Assembly: GCF_025698545.1 (NCBI RefSeq)
Contig: NC_068577.1
Location: 44,161,250 to 44,225,249 of the forward strand
Length of the DNA stretch: 64,000 bases
Origin: Gossypium raimondii
Taxonomy: Eukaryota; Streptophyta; Magnoliopsida; Malvales; Malvaceae
Direction of reading: 5' to 3'
Shown here: piece by piece, positions 11,533 through 22,474 of the stretch
How positions within the stretch are numbered: the first letter of the stretch is position 1
How the letters are laid out: each line of letters opens with the position of its first letter
Position numbers and translations under genes: made by a program
The notes under the pieces: model-generated
What the model was told of the DNA's origin: nothing
What the model saw: the letters and a program-made list of their open reading frames with translations, nothing else
Database searches by the model: none

Positions 11533-12332
11533 TAAAATCAGGATCGAGTATCGATTACGACAGGAGGTTTAAGAAAACCTTGCCTTATTGCCTAAGGCCA
11601 TCTCAAAATTAGGGTGTCATTGAAATTTAAATGCATAATTCTATTAATATGTAAAATATAAACCCAAAATATAAAAATATTTCTTTTGATTAAAATTAAA
11701 ACCTTAAAATCTAATATTTTTTCAAATAAGTATTTGTAATTAGGGCGTCAGTAAGGGCAAGCTAAAATAAAAATTTGTTCCTTTAATCCTTCAAAAATTT
11801 AAAAAATTTAAGTTTATCTAATAGTAAAATGCATTTTGACCTTTTTAATATTTAAATTCAATTTTAGGCGCTTCCAAAGATAGAAATTTTATAACTTAAT
11901 CCCTTGAGAAATTATAAAATTTTAAGTTAATACAACAACAATAAAATTACATGCTAACTCTCTTAAAAATTTATAATTCAATTTTTCCCCTCGAAAAAAA
12001 TTTCAACTTTACACTTGAGCATATTATCTGTTTAACCAAAAAAGAAAGCTTAAAAAGCAAACTTCTTAACAATGTTCACATTTAAGCCTCTAAACCATGC
12101 TCGGTTGAACATTTTAATAGTGGAGTGAACATAAAAATCATACCAATTTTCCAACATTAGCTCTACAACTTTTTGCTTAGTTGTATCTCTTTCTGACTTT
12201 AAATAATTTGTGTTAATTGCCAAGAAGCACTTCATGCTAGTTATGGAGCACCAGTGACTGTTGTTACGAGAAATGATATTTCTTGGCACTAGCATTTATA
12301 GAAGCACTAGTAACCAAAATGAGTATTTAGAG
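11533..12332. other. AT-rich spacer; no supported gene
   Basis: Repetitive AT-rich DNA. A minus-strand open stretch (12295-12050, 81 residues) has no family I recognise and is not called. Confidence 0.5.
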
Positions 12333-12468
12333 GGGGCCTTTTAGACCATTTTTTTTTAAATTCAATGAAATAAATAATTTTTCGAGAGAGAATGAAAGCG
12401 CGTACAATTAGGCGCTTTTAATGTAAGTTAACAGAAAAACGTGCCTAGGACCAACGGTAATTTTTTTC

Positions 12469-12476
12469 TATAAATA
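12469..12476 (+). promoter_or_regulatory. TATA-like site before the PMD pseudogene
   Basis: TATAAATA followed by a CT-rich leader, about 330 bases upstream of the first PMD-like codons and just inside the left inverted repeat. A promoter role is inferred from position only. Confidence 0.4.
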
Positions 12477-12802
12477 TCAGACTATTTTTCACTCTTTTCA
12501 CTCAAATCCAACTCTCTCAATTCTTTCTAAACTCTCAACTCCCTCAATTTTATCAAATTTTGTTCTAAATTTTTTGATACGTTTGTTTAAAAATATTATA
12601 GTTTTATTTAATTATTTCATATATTATTCATTTCGATTAAATTTTCACAAATAACAACCTCTTTAATTCGTTTTGATGACAAACACATTTCCGCCTCTCA
12701 AATGATAATAGTAAGACGAAAATTTAATTTTTTTATTTTCAATTGAATAAAATTTAAATTATTTTATTTTTGAAAATATTTTAGATTAATTTTTTCGATA
12801 TA

Positions 12803-15800
12803 AATAGGCGGATGATCGTGTTTTGGAGGGGTTCATACATAACATGTCAAAGACCCTAGATATTGAAATTCGTCATTACTTGCAAGACGCGAGATTCTTG
12901 CATGCATCCCCTATGCTTGGGGGCTGCAAACTCGATCCTCCACTCATCAGCGTGTTGGTGGAAAGATGGAGGCCTGAGACACACACTTTCAATCTTCTAT
13001 GCGGCGAGTGTATAATCACACTTGAGGACATAGCTTTATAACTCGATTTATCGGTGGACGGGCTAGTCGTCACAAGGTCAACGATTGTTCCCGGTAAAGT
13101 GGACATTTCCAAGGTATTTTTGGGGAAGGTGTAGAATAAATTTTACGGTGGTCGGATAGATATGAAGTGGTTGGAAACCAATTTCAAAGATCTTCTTCCG
13201 AACACGTCTGACGTCGCCAAAGAAAAATACACACAAGCATTCATGCTAAGGTTAATCGGGGGCATTCTAATACCCGATAAATCTTGAAATTTGGTATACA
13301 TAAGGTGGCCACTACACCTAGTTGACTTCAAAGAAAGTGAATGAATGATTTGGGGATCAGCTGTTGGCCACATTGTATCGGGAGTTGTGTCGAGTGATGG
13401 GATCAAATAAGATGTCAACCGATGATTGCCTGCTCCTACTGCAATTGTGGGTCTGGTGGCGACTACCATTTCTATGTCCCTGAGTGAACAACCCATATAT
13501 GTTCCCATTGGTGACAAAGTAAAAATCATTTCCTAATAAATATGTGGTTTGTATAGTAAATTTTGTTTATTTATATATGTTTGAATTAACATATCGCTTG
13601 TATAGGTGAAACCATAGGTCGAGTTACGTAGAAATACTCGAACAGCTCGAAGATATCCAAATTTTGTTAAATCAACACTTGGAAGTCGAGGTTAGTTACT
13701 TATTTTTTAAAACTTATTATAATTACGCAATGATTTGTAAAATAAAATTCCGTACATAACAGAATTTACAATTGTGCACTACATTTTAAATAGATGTCAT
13801 ACGTCGAGCCGAATATCATAGACTGTATTCCGATGGAATTTCTGGCTAATCAGAGTATGTAGGACGTGAAAATGTCGTTGACAGCGTATACAACGGTGGA
13901 AATGCATGAATCGGATTGATTGATGCGATAGTTTGGGTGGAGACAATAAATTCCACCGCCACTGCGAGACATGGAAGCACTGCACAACCTAAATCTGCGA
14001 AGGTGATTTGCCAGAAATTGATGTGGAAAATTAGGCTTTTTTGACACACTTAAGGATTTTCTTTTCGAGAAAAATAGAGTTTTTAGCTTAGTTTTTCGTT
14101 ATTTTTGTATTTTTATATTTTTTGGGTAATAAGTGAAAATATCTCGTTCTTGTCTATTTTTTTCTCAAAATTGGATGATAGTGCCATTGGGAGGTCTAAT
14201 GTGTGTTTGAATGATGTAGGGACATGTCAGAGGTCAAAAAGAGCAAGAACGGCATCTAGGGCAAGGGTATCGTGATATCTAACCCTTGGAATTGCGACAC
14301 CTCCAACAGTATAGAAGACCAAGGATACCCGTCAGTGGTATCACGACATCCTCTTTGGGTATCGCGATATCCACCTCTCAAGGAAGACCCCCAAGTTCAA
14401 CACTGCTTGAGATATTGTGATATCCTCTTTTGGGTTTCGCAATATCGCCTTCGTCAAAGGGACAAACTTGGACAAAAAGGGCAACATTTGTTTACTAGAT
14501 CCACCAATCACACAAGGCCCATGTAGGGACATTTGGCATAAAAAGTCATCAAAACATCCTTCAAAATAGCCAAAAATTGCTAAAGAGGAGAGAGACACAT
14601 TATAGCTTAGTTTTAGGTTTAGTTTTCTCTAGGTTTTCTTTAGTTTTTCTCTGCATTTTTCTAGGATTTTTATTTTTCTCTTCTTCTACCTTAGATTAGA
14701 GTTTATTTTTCTGCAGTTACTTCTTTTTCTTGATGTTCTTTATGTCAGTTAAGTTAGTTAACACTGTAACTAAGGTTTATTTACATTTTTAGTCCTTATA
14801 CCTTGCTTTCAAGATTTTTTAAACTCTAGTTTAATGTATTTTAGTTTATTTCACTTCAAATCTGTTAAAGTTTGTTCCTTTTATGTTTCTTGCTTTTGAT
14901 GTCTTTGTTAAATGCTTTTGGTTTCATGTTATTTAAGTTTTCTTGCATAAAAATCTCAACTTTCACATTTTTCTCAAGTTTTACTTTTATGGCTGCTTTG
15001 TTTTCCATTATTATGTATATTTTCTTGACTTTGATCATGTGTAGCTAACTGTTTAAGGAGGATGGTTGATGAACATGTGTGTAAACTAAAATATTTGGGG
15101 CAAAAGACTAAATCGTAACAAATTGGTCTAATTTGAATAGAACTAATTACTTAGGTAGTGACGCCGCTAAGGGAATATTAAGATAAAGTAAGACCGGAAG
15201 GTAATCTTTTCGCAGACACGTTCCTCAGCCTCGGATTAACAGGCGAGATCGGAAGATAAATCAGAAGACCTAAATCATCTAAGTCGATAAAATTGAGATC
15301 AGAAGATAAAATGGAGTCACTTGGTAATTTACGTAATTTATGTCCCTAGCCCGAGATTTGGTGAACCACATCAAAGTCAACCAATCTCCAGTAGCCGTTT
15401 TGTATATAGTCCCGCTAGTTTACATTTCTTGCAATTTAGCCCCTAAATTAGAATATTTAATTTTTTTGCAAACTTATCTTTTATGAATCACCGCAATATA
15501 AAATCGTATTAGTTGTCATTTAGTCTCTATTGTGTATGCTAGTTATTGCTCAATCGCCTCTTCCTTTGGGTTCAATCCTTAGAATACTTCGGTATTTCAT
15601 TGTAACACTATAAATATTATAACTGACTTGTATACTTACAATAAAATCAGGCTTTTAAAAATGTTTCATAAATTAGTTGTTTTAATGCACGCCGGTATAA
15701 CCGGTCAGGGGGAAGAACAACGAGAATTGGCAAGATTACCACAATGAGTATATTGACATTTGGGATCATGGGATGGAATTCTTACCCATTCGCGAACTAT

Positions 15801-16640
15801 TTTTCTCGTCAGACACGCTGCTTATTTAGAGTACATGCTCTAGTTCAGAGTCATCGGTAACTCGTATCCGATATCGATGGAGGTGAGGAGTAGGTAACTT
15901 TGTCAGAAGATGCAACAACGAGCGTCCTAGCAACGTAGATCTAGAAGAGGTGCAACGATGGGTTCGTAACCGACTCCGACCCAACATGCGCCACCGATGT
16001 CTATGCTAATTCCCTATCACTTCACTCCACTTATTCATGTTCATTTCACTAACCCCATGTTATTTTTCACAAGCACAACACTATGCACCACCGCAGCACC
16101 TTACCTCTACCAATCCCCGTAGGTCCCGTAGGTACATATTTCAAGGCACCTCCGTCCCCAGCATTCTACGCTACCATGCCGACGTCGATGATGACATCGA
16201 TACCGACATCAATGCCAATGCAAACGTTGACCCAAACGTCAACACAAGTACCGTTATATATGATGACACTGATGGTGATACCGATGTTATCATCGATATC
16301 CGGGTCAATGCCAACGTATCTAGATTTTATGACATCGTATGGTTACTCACCGATAGTGTCACAAACACCCACCGTGTTATTGTTTTATCGAGGTGGGTCA
16401 GTGGCGCAACCACCTTCTCATGGAGTGGAGGACACACGATGGGAGGCTAAGACGGTATTGCACTGAAGCACGGATGAAAACAATGGAGACGAAGATGAGG
16501 CTGAAGGTGGAGACGATGTATTCGAAGATATGTACGAGGGTAGAGATGAAGACGAGGAACATGGGGATGATGGTCACGATCTAATAGAAGAGCTGACACC
16601 ACTAATTGTGCGTAAATATCCTACACGCAACCATCAACCA
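12803..16640 (+). pseudogene. Plant mobile domain (PMD / MAIN-like) protein pseudogene
   Basis: The segment starting LEGFIHNMSK and running through ASPMLGGCKLDPPLISVLVE, WRPETHTFNLLCGE and WLETNFKDL (12820-13200) is the plant mobile domain. That domain is shared by MAIN/MAIL proteins, the 'serine/threonine phosphatase 7 long form' proteins and transposon-borne PMD genes. Further PMD-type blocks follow: LRLIGGILIPDKS (about 13240), a part reading FGWRQ at about 13930, then, after an inserted ~1.7 kb, DYHNEYIDIWDHGMEFLPIRE (about 15730-15790). A low-complexity acidic/threonine-rich tail follows to about 16600. Stops and frame changes occur throughout (for example after EDIAL at 13041). In PMD proteins of this type the domain is thought to act in silencing or in the transposon's own biology; no function is expected from this copy. 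Confidence 0.82.
14000..15705 (+). mobile_element. LTR-like insertion inside the PMD pseudogene, with palindromic-motif array
   Basis: PMD coding similarity stops at about 13998 (after a part reading NLNLR) and resumes at about 15700 (GKNNENW), so about 1.7 kb was inserted. The insert has no coding potential. It carries TATCGCGATA-like palindromes at 14266, 14338, 14358, 14408 and 14434, then a T-rich stretch and an AATAAA-containing tail near 15640. The octamer AGGCTTTT occurs at 14033-14040 and 15649-15656 and may mark another boundary. It is related, in opposite orientation, to 53.8-54.7 kb. Most likely a solo LTR or LTR-like non-autonomous element; its exact ends are unresolved. Confidence 0.55.
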
Positions 16641-17079
16641 TCGCTTTGCGGTACATATTCGGGCTGACGATGCCAATGATATTTTTTTATTTATTATGAT
16701 GTAAATATAGATGACAGCAATAAAGAAACAATAATTCATTTTTATATTTCTATTGCAACTTATATTTGTCTTTGTTAAATTCTAATACAAATTATAATTA
16801 AATTTCCATATATTTAATATTTGAAATGAAATATGTAACTTTGGATAGGCACCTTTAACAAACTAGTGATTAATAAAGGTACAGGGAGTAACTCTTAAAA
16901 ATGGAAAAAAGTTCAAGTGCTGAGAAATTGTAATTGGTACCTAAAAATGCGCTTAAAATAACAATTACTAGACTATGTAAATGTTAGTGTATCATGGCAA
17001 ATACAGTTGAAATGCAAGTTAAAAAAATTACACAAGAAAAAGGAAGCATTATAATCAATCTTTTATCATACAAAAAAAA

Positions 17080-20000
17080 AATGAATGTTAGTGATGTTGA
17101 GGCCCCAATGTACCCCTGACCATAGAACATGTTACCTTCATATGTCCTAAGTTTCTACAGTACCCGCATAACCTCTGTTGATTGTCCTTCTCCTAAATAT
17201 CCAAATGGGGGCGTATTCGAGTGGAATTCGGGTGACTTTTTGGGACACAATGCAAGTTAGTGTTCAAGGCCAAATCGAACAGCGTGCTGGACACTGTTGG
17301 CCATATACTCTCATTTCAAATGGGTGGGTCAGGTCTCCATACAACGTGTATGCATTCTATTCTATACACGTCACTAATATAAGACATGTACTCAATTCGT
17401 ACATTCGCACATGCGATAATTACATGTACACATGAAAACTGAAGTGTCTGGATTCTCCTATAATCGCAAGTCCCTTCTAGTAGGCCGACATGATATGATG
17501 CCCCTAACATGTCCTTGCCGGGCCTAGCATTCACCGTGACCCAAAATTGTAGGTTTTGATGCAATAACACATTACATACATAGTGTTCATTCTTATTATA
17601 TTTCATTTAATTTCTTTCTTTACATCCTTGCACCAAACATGTTCGCCCGTAATCTGCCCAGCATATGCTGCCTCCTGTTTTGGAAATAAAGTAGGCAGGC
17701 GAAAGTATATTTCTTTAACAACTGAGGTTATCGGTAAATGATAAGTGCCCGTTAATACGAAATTGATGCATTCGACTAAGTTCATCCACATGTGTTCGTA
17801 CTGTAGACCCCTATCATACAATTGCATCCATTATTCAAACGGTGTATTGGCGAGGTACATCGCACTATAGCTATTGATGGCATTCAAATTATCCAACATT
17901 TCATGGAAATGATGTTGGATGAGCTAGTACCCTATCGAGAAAATGATACTCACGAATGTAAACAACTCTCAAAATATTGTATAACATGATTGTGGAAATA
18001 GTGGCAACTACATACCCATGTGAATGACTTAATCTCGCTCACTTTTTAAACACCATTTTGAGTAGCAGTTGGAGCTGACATGTCTTATACAGTACCTATG
18101 GTGTGCATGATCCCAAACACTACTATGTTGTTTAACAGCAACCAAGATTCTCAGTCTCTTATAGGAGATGGCACATATCTTCTTAGGCTGGGGGCAAACA
18201 CGACGACACAATCTGCTAAAAAAGAAATCTCAATCATTTGCCTTTTCTCCTGAAGTTATTGCAAATGCTATTAACAGAACCTTTAGATTAGCATATTGGG
18301 CAATGACCATCAACAACTGATGCTCATATCTCTTGTACAGTCAAGTGTCGTCAATTTACACTAAAGGCTTGCAGTTCTAGAAAGCTTTCCTACATTGATC
18401 GAAGATCCAAAAAAATTAGTGGAATACTCTTTTCTCAAAGACCAGATGATCCTTAAATTACACTAGGTGTGTTTTTAAATCAATTACGGAATGATACGTA
18501 CCAGTCTAATACTTGATACCATTACCATAAATCGTTGTACGACCTGTCCCAACCGTTATGCAACTTATCCATAACCTTTTGTTTTGCAACCCATATTTTA
18601 TAGTATGATGGCGTGTGATTATGTTGGCTAAGAATGTTGGTAATCAACATTAGGAAAAGAATCCTATGACTCGCCTTCACCATAGATAGAATAATGTCAG
18701 ATATCATGTTAGTCTCGGATGATCCTGACTTACACTTGCAAAATACGAGTTAAAGTTATGTTATTTAAAAAAATAAAGACCCCAATTTAGACACATTTTG
18801 TCAAAATATCGGGTGATCGCATCGCACACCTTCTACAACACAAGTATGTGGACTAGAATATTTCTTTATAATCCAAAAGCATGTCTTCTTTCGAAAAGAT
18901 GCCATGATTTTCCATTTACACCCCCCGTCCCATATTTCGCACTTTTCTTCTAATTTCTTCAAACGAGATTTTGTGACGTGATAGTTCATGTCTTTCTTAA
19001 AGCTATACTGCTTTAGTGCAATTAGAAAAAACATTTTTGTTACAATATTCCATGCCAAATTTCAATACCTGGACATCTAACGATGAGCTTTCATAGTCGG
19101 GTGTTCTGTACGGTAGCTGCGGAACTCTAAACCACCCTCGGTGAAAAGGTCGATATTGGTAATGTGGGGCAGAGTTTCATATGCCATGAATCGTAAATTT
19201 GGATTTGGAGCGTTGTTAGAACTATAATCGTCAGAATCGCAAGGTCCTGGCTCAGTTAGAACCTACTCTGGTTCAAAAAAAATGCTGCTTCTAAACCATC
19301 CGAACCGAATTTTCAAATTGGATCGAGGTTTGACTCTGATCCTTCAGCTACATCTGTTGCCCTTTTTTCCTCAGCTGCATCTTCTTCTAAATTTGTGCCT
19401 TCATTGTCATCTTCACCTAAAAGGTTAGATTTACCCTGGCCAGACTCGATCGTAAAGAGTAAGTCATCAATTCTTTTATACCCTAACTACTTAGAAAAAT
19501 CTGTATCGGATTACAAATCGGTGTACGTTGATGGCCCCCTCATATAAGTATTTCCGCCCAAAGACATCGATCCACCGAATTTGAAATCGAAAACATTGAT
19601 TGAATATCGTGCCCAGGTGTCGAGGTTCGGGTTACGCTCATACCTTGACTAATAGTGGTCGTTGAAATTTAAATCGATGCCAAAAATCGAGAAATGTCTA
19701 CCCATTGTTGTTTAAGGGACATTATAGTAAGAGCTTTGTAATAAACCAGTGAGCCCACCACACAACCATGTGTTAGGACTTTCTACTTCAACTTCGGTTC
19801 TAACATTAGTCGGAATGGTGGCTGAAGATGGACCAGTTCCATCAACCTCGACAAACTCGGCATATAACTTTGTTACAGCATTTTCGCTTGAGCAATGCAA
19901 TGATATAACCGCCTCCAACTCGAGTTCACATTTCACATCAAATAGCTCGTACTTAAAGAGGTCAACCGATGCTAGATATCTGCATTGCAAGCTCGAAATT

Positions 20001-20173
20001 CTTCCCTAACTCAAACCCACAACTTTCCTCCTTATTCTAATCTGTAACTCATGCAATTGAATGGTACAGTTGAAAACCCATTCCACAGTCTGGGCTTTTG
20101 CAAATACGACCCCAACTTCTATATTACAAATTTGACCATCGTAGTAAATGACGAATTTCACTCGTTGACTCAT
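17080..20173 (-). pseudogene. MULE (Mutator-like) transposase pseudogene
   Basis: Read from ATG at 20173 on the minus strand (start MSQRVKF). An N-terminal region at 20173-19700 resembles MULE leaders. A MuDR-type DNA-binding domain with KCEIWDGGCKWKIMA and SSPHTC is at about 19058-18801. Transposase core fragments include LIAFAITSGEKANDW and DHAHHRYCIRHVSSN (about 18330-18050). The helical part has YEHMWMNLVECINFVLTGTY and LPITSVV (about 17800-17700), and a SWIM zinc finger reads FSCVHVIIACAN (about 17430). Reading requires several frame changes and crosses stops, so the gene is dead. It is the catalytic partner of the PMD gene in the same element and is transcribed toward it. Ends of the coding region are approximate. 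Confidence 0.85.
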
Positions 20174-20374
20174 TTCAATTTAAAATGAATTGGATATTTA
20201 AAACAAAAAAATCTTCAAACGGTTATCCAAACAAATGCATACGACTCTCGCAACTCAACTCTTAGATGTTTAATATGAATTTGTTGCGTGCCTAAATTTT
20301 GAATATTCTGGTGCTTTAATAGCAAAATAGAACAATGAGAGAGATAATGTATGGTTTAAAATTCATTTTTGAGG

Positions 20375-20659
20375 ACGTGCTTTCGTCGAATAATGGTAAT
20401 GAAACACTCTTCAGTACTCGAAAACGTGCTTCACATATCACTAATTGAAATCAGACGCGTGCTTCAAACGGCATTCAGTGCATCAAAACATGCTTTACAT
20501 TTTACCTGGGATTCTTGGGGTCAAGTACTTTTTTTTTTAGACTTTATGAAAATGTTAGAGAAAACTCATCTAGCTGGGCAAGCTTCCCTATTAACATGGC
20601 AGGAAAGTGCACCTAGCCAAACGCGATTTCCATTCTTTTTTGGTAGATTTAAAGCACGT
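20375..20659. repeat. Dispersed CGTGCTTT-type motifs upstream of the transposase
   Basis: ACGTGCTTT or close variants occur at 20375, 20424, 20457 and 20488, and the reverse complement AAAGCACGT at 20651. Related GAAAGCG/ACGCTTTC elements lie in both terminal inverted repeats. Five hits in 285 bases suggests a protein-binding array, possibly for the transposase. This is inference. Confidence 0.4.
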
Positions 20660-20748
20660 TTTGAAAATATTCAATGAAAACACTAGTCTTACAACGCATT
20701 TTCGACCACGATATTTTTTCTTTTGCAATTTCACCCTTCTTTCACGCC

Positions 20749-20756
20749 TATAAAAA
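20749..20756 (+). promoter_or_regulatory. TATA-like site facing the long palindrome
   Basis: TATAAAAA followed by a pyrimidine-rich leader. It points rightward, away from the transposase gene, and the 20868-21843 inverted repeat begins about 110 bases downstream. No coding region follows. Confidence 0.4.
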
Positions 20757-20867
20757 GAGGGTTACCCCTCTAGCCTCTATCCCTCTACTTTACAATATTT
20801 CTCTCTTTTGTTTTCTTCCTTGCTTCAGTGTTAAAAATTTTCGTCACTAATATAATTTTTAGTTCGA

Positions 20868-21843
20868 GGTAGTCTTGAGTCATCGGTAATACGATATCGC
20901 TCTAAGATGCACACATTTCCTATATCCTACCGAGATGGGACTATTACCTTAAAAACCTATCTTGTGGAGGTTAGGTTTCAAGGTTACTTTACTTTGTACA
21001 ATCATGGGTGGAAGTTTATGTAGAGGTCTCAATTGACGGTCGTTATGCGGTCATGGATCAAAGTATAACGGGGGAGCCATTTCATTATCGTTACGTGGCC
21101 ACGAGCTTAAGATACCTGGAAATGTTTCCTTATAAGTACCATACATAAGTTTGAGGTCATAATTATAGGAAAAAAATATGGGGCTTCCTACTGTAATCGG
21201 CGTAATTTTTTTCTTCATTTCCGCACAACCGGTATCTTTAGCCTTCCTTCTTATCTAAAGGTCCAATCGTTGTTGACGCAGGAGGACTCTCAGGCAAGGA
21301 GCGACTGTTTCAGTGGAGTAAAGGTGATGTTCTTTTCCAAGTAACAATGATTGTCGTTATTAAACAACCCATTAATAACTACAACCGATGTCTCGTTGAC
21401 CCGAGTTTGACTTCTACTCTTGAGAGCCCTCTTGTGTCCATCTCAGTGTCAGCCTTCGGATAAGAATGAAAGGTTAAAGATACTGGCTGCCTGGAAATAG
21501 AGAAAACAATTACGTTAGTTACACCAGAAATCCTTTCGTTTTTCCCTATGATTATGGCCTCAATCTTATGTATGACATCTATAAGGCATCATTTGTGGGT
21601 ATCCAAAAAGCTTGAACTGTGACCGTATAACGACCGTCAACTGGCCCCTAATTATACTCGAACTCGTGACCGCATCATACCCGCCGACTGGGACCTCCAC
21701 TTAGACTTTGACTTGTGACCATATCAAGCACTATCACCCCGAAACCTGACTTTCATAAGATGGGTTTCTGAGGTAATGGTTCTACCCCAGCATGACATAT
21801 GAAATGTATGTGTTCTGAGTGACATTATCTCATCATTGACCCC
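20868..21843. repeat. About 1-kb imperfect palindrome (two ~465-bp inverted arms)
   Basis: The left arm (20868 to about 21335) aligns with the reverse complement of about 21380-21843. Shared blocks in order are CCATCTTRT-like sequence near 20970, TTGACGGTCGTTATRCGGTCA (21035 versus about 21640), CATACATAAG-TTGAGG (21144 versus 21575), CATAATYATAGG and CCGGTATCTTTARCC-like sequence (about 21230 versus 21480). Only a few dozen bases lie between the arms. It sits inside the right end of the Mutator-like element. Identity is perhaps 65-75% by eye. Confidence 0.78.
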
Positions 21844-22059
21844 TCAAATCTACCTATAAACTTTTGTGATTTCACCTATAAAACCTAAACTCTAATTCTT
21901 AAAAAAACTTTAACCCTAACCCTTAAAAAATTAAAAAACCCTAACCCTAAAAAATCTAATAAAAGTGTGTGAAAGCATGCCCAACTGGACACGCTTTCAC
22001 ATACTCTCTCCAAAAAAGACTTATTTCCCTAAATTTTAAAAAATAGCCTAAAAGGCCAA

Positions 22060-22402
22060 ATAAAAAAATTAGCATATATGCCTTATTTAGCCTATTTACA
22101 CGTGTTTGGATTAGATCATCTCATTTTGTCATCAAATTATCACGTTTGGTTCAACAACTTTTTTATGAATTGATAATAGAAAAGGTAATCTCAATACTAC
22201 ATATTTGTTAAATAATATTAAATTAACTTGGTATTGCGATATTTGTGACGGATTTACTTCTAGATCAATTTTCCTTAAACTAAAACAAAATAATAATACC
22301 AAATAAATCAAATCTTTAGTTCTTTGAATTATTCTCTCAAGAAACATTCCACTATATTTTTATCCAAACTTCACATTTTATCTATTATATTACGTAATAT
22401 TA
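22060..22402. other. AT-rich DNA between the MULE and the LINE
   Basis: No gene seen. The minus-strand open stretch at 22132-22347 has no recognised family. Confidence 0.5.
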
Positions 22403-22474
22403 ATTAATTATTTTATTTTTACCTCTTATAAATAAAAAAATATAAATTTTTTTGTACTTAGAAAAATTGGCCAA

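Larger units (their letters stand above)
12333..22059. mobile_element. Large Mutator-like element with PMD and transposase pseudogenes
   Basis: The left end (12333 to about 12424) matches the reverse complement of the right end (about 21966-22059). Both arms contain GGCCTTTTAG, a T-run, then GAAATAA, GAGAGAG and a GAAAGCG element forming a small hairpin of the type GCGCGT...GGCGC. By eye the arms are roughly 70% identical over about 92 bases. Inside lie a plus-strand PMD pseudogene, a convergent minus-strand MULE transposase pseudogene, and a long palindrome at the right. No exact 9-bp target duplication was found, which fits an old insertion or slightly misplaced ends. Size is about 9.7 kb including a later ~1.7 kb insertion at 14.0-15.7 kb. 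Confidence 0.72.

Noticed and set aside
12050..12295. 81-residue minus-strand open frame next to the MULE
   Set aside because: No family recognised, AT-rich codons, outside the terminal inverted repeat.
16037..16584. Overlapping open frames rich in D, N, T and M
   Set aside because: Low-complexity tail of the PMD pseudogene with alternating GAT/ATG-type codons; treated as part of that pseudogene.
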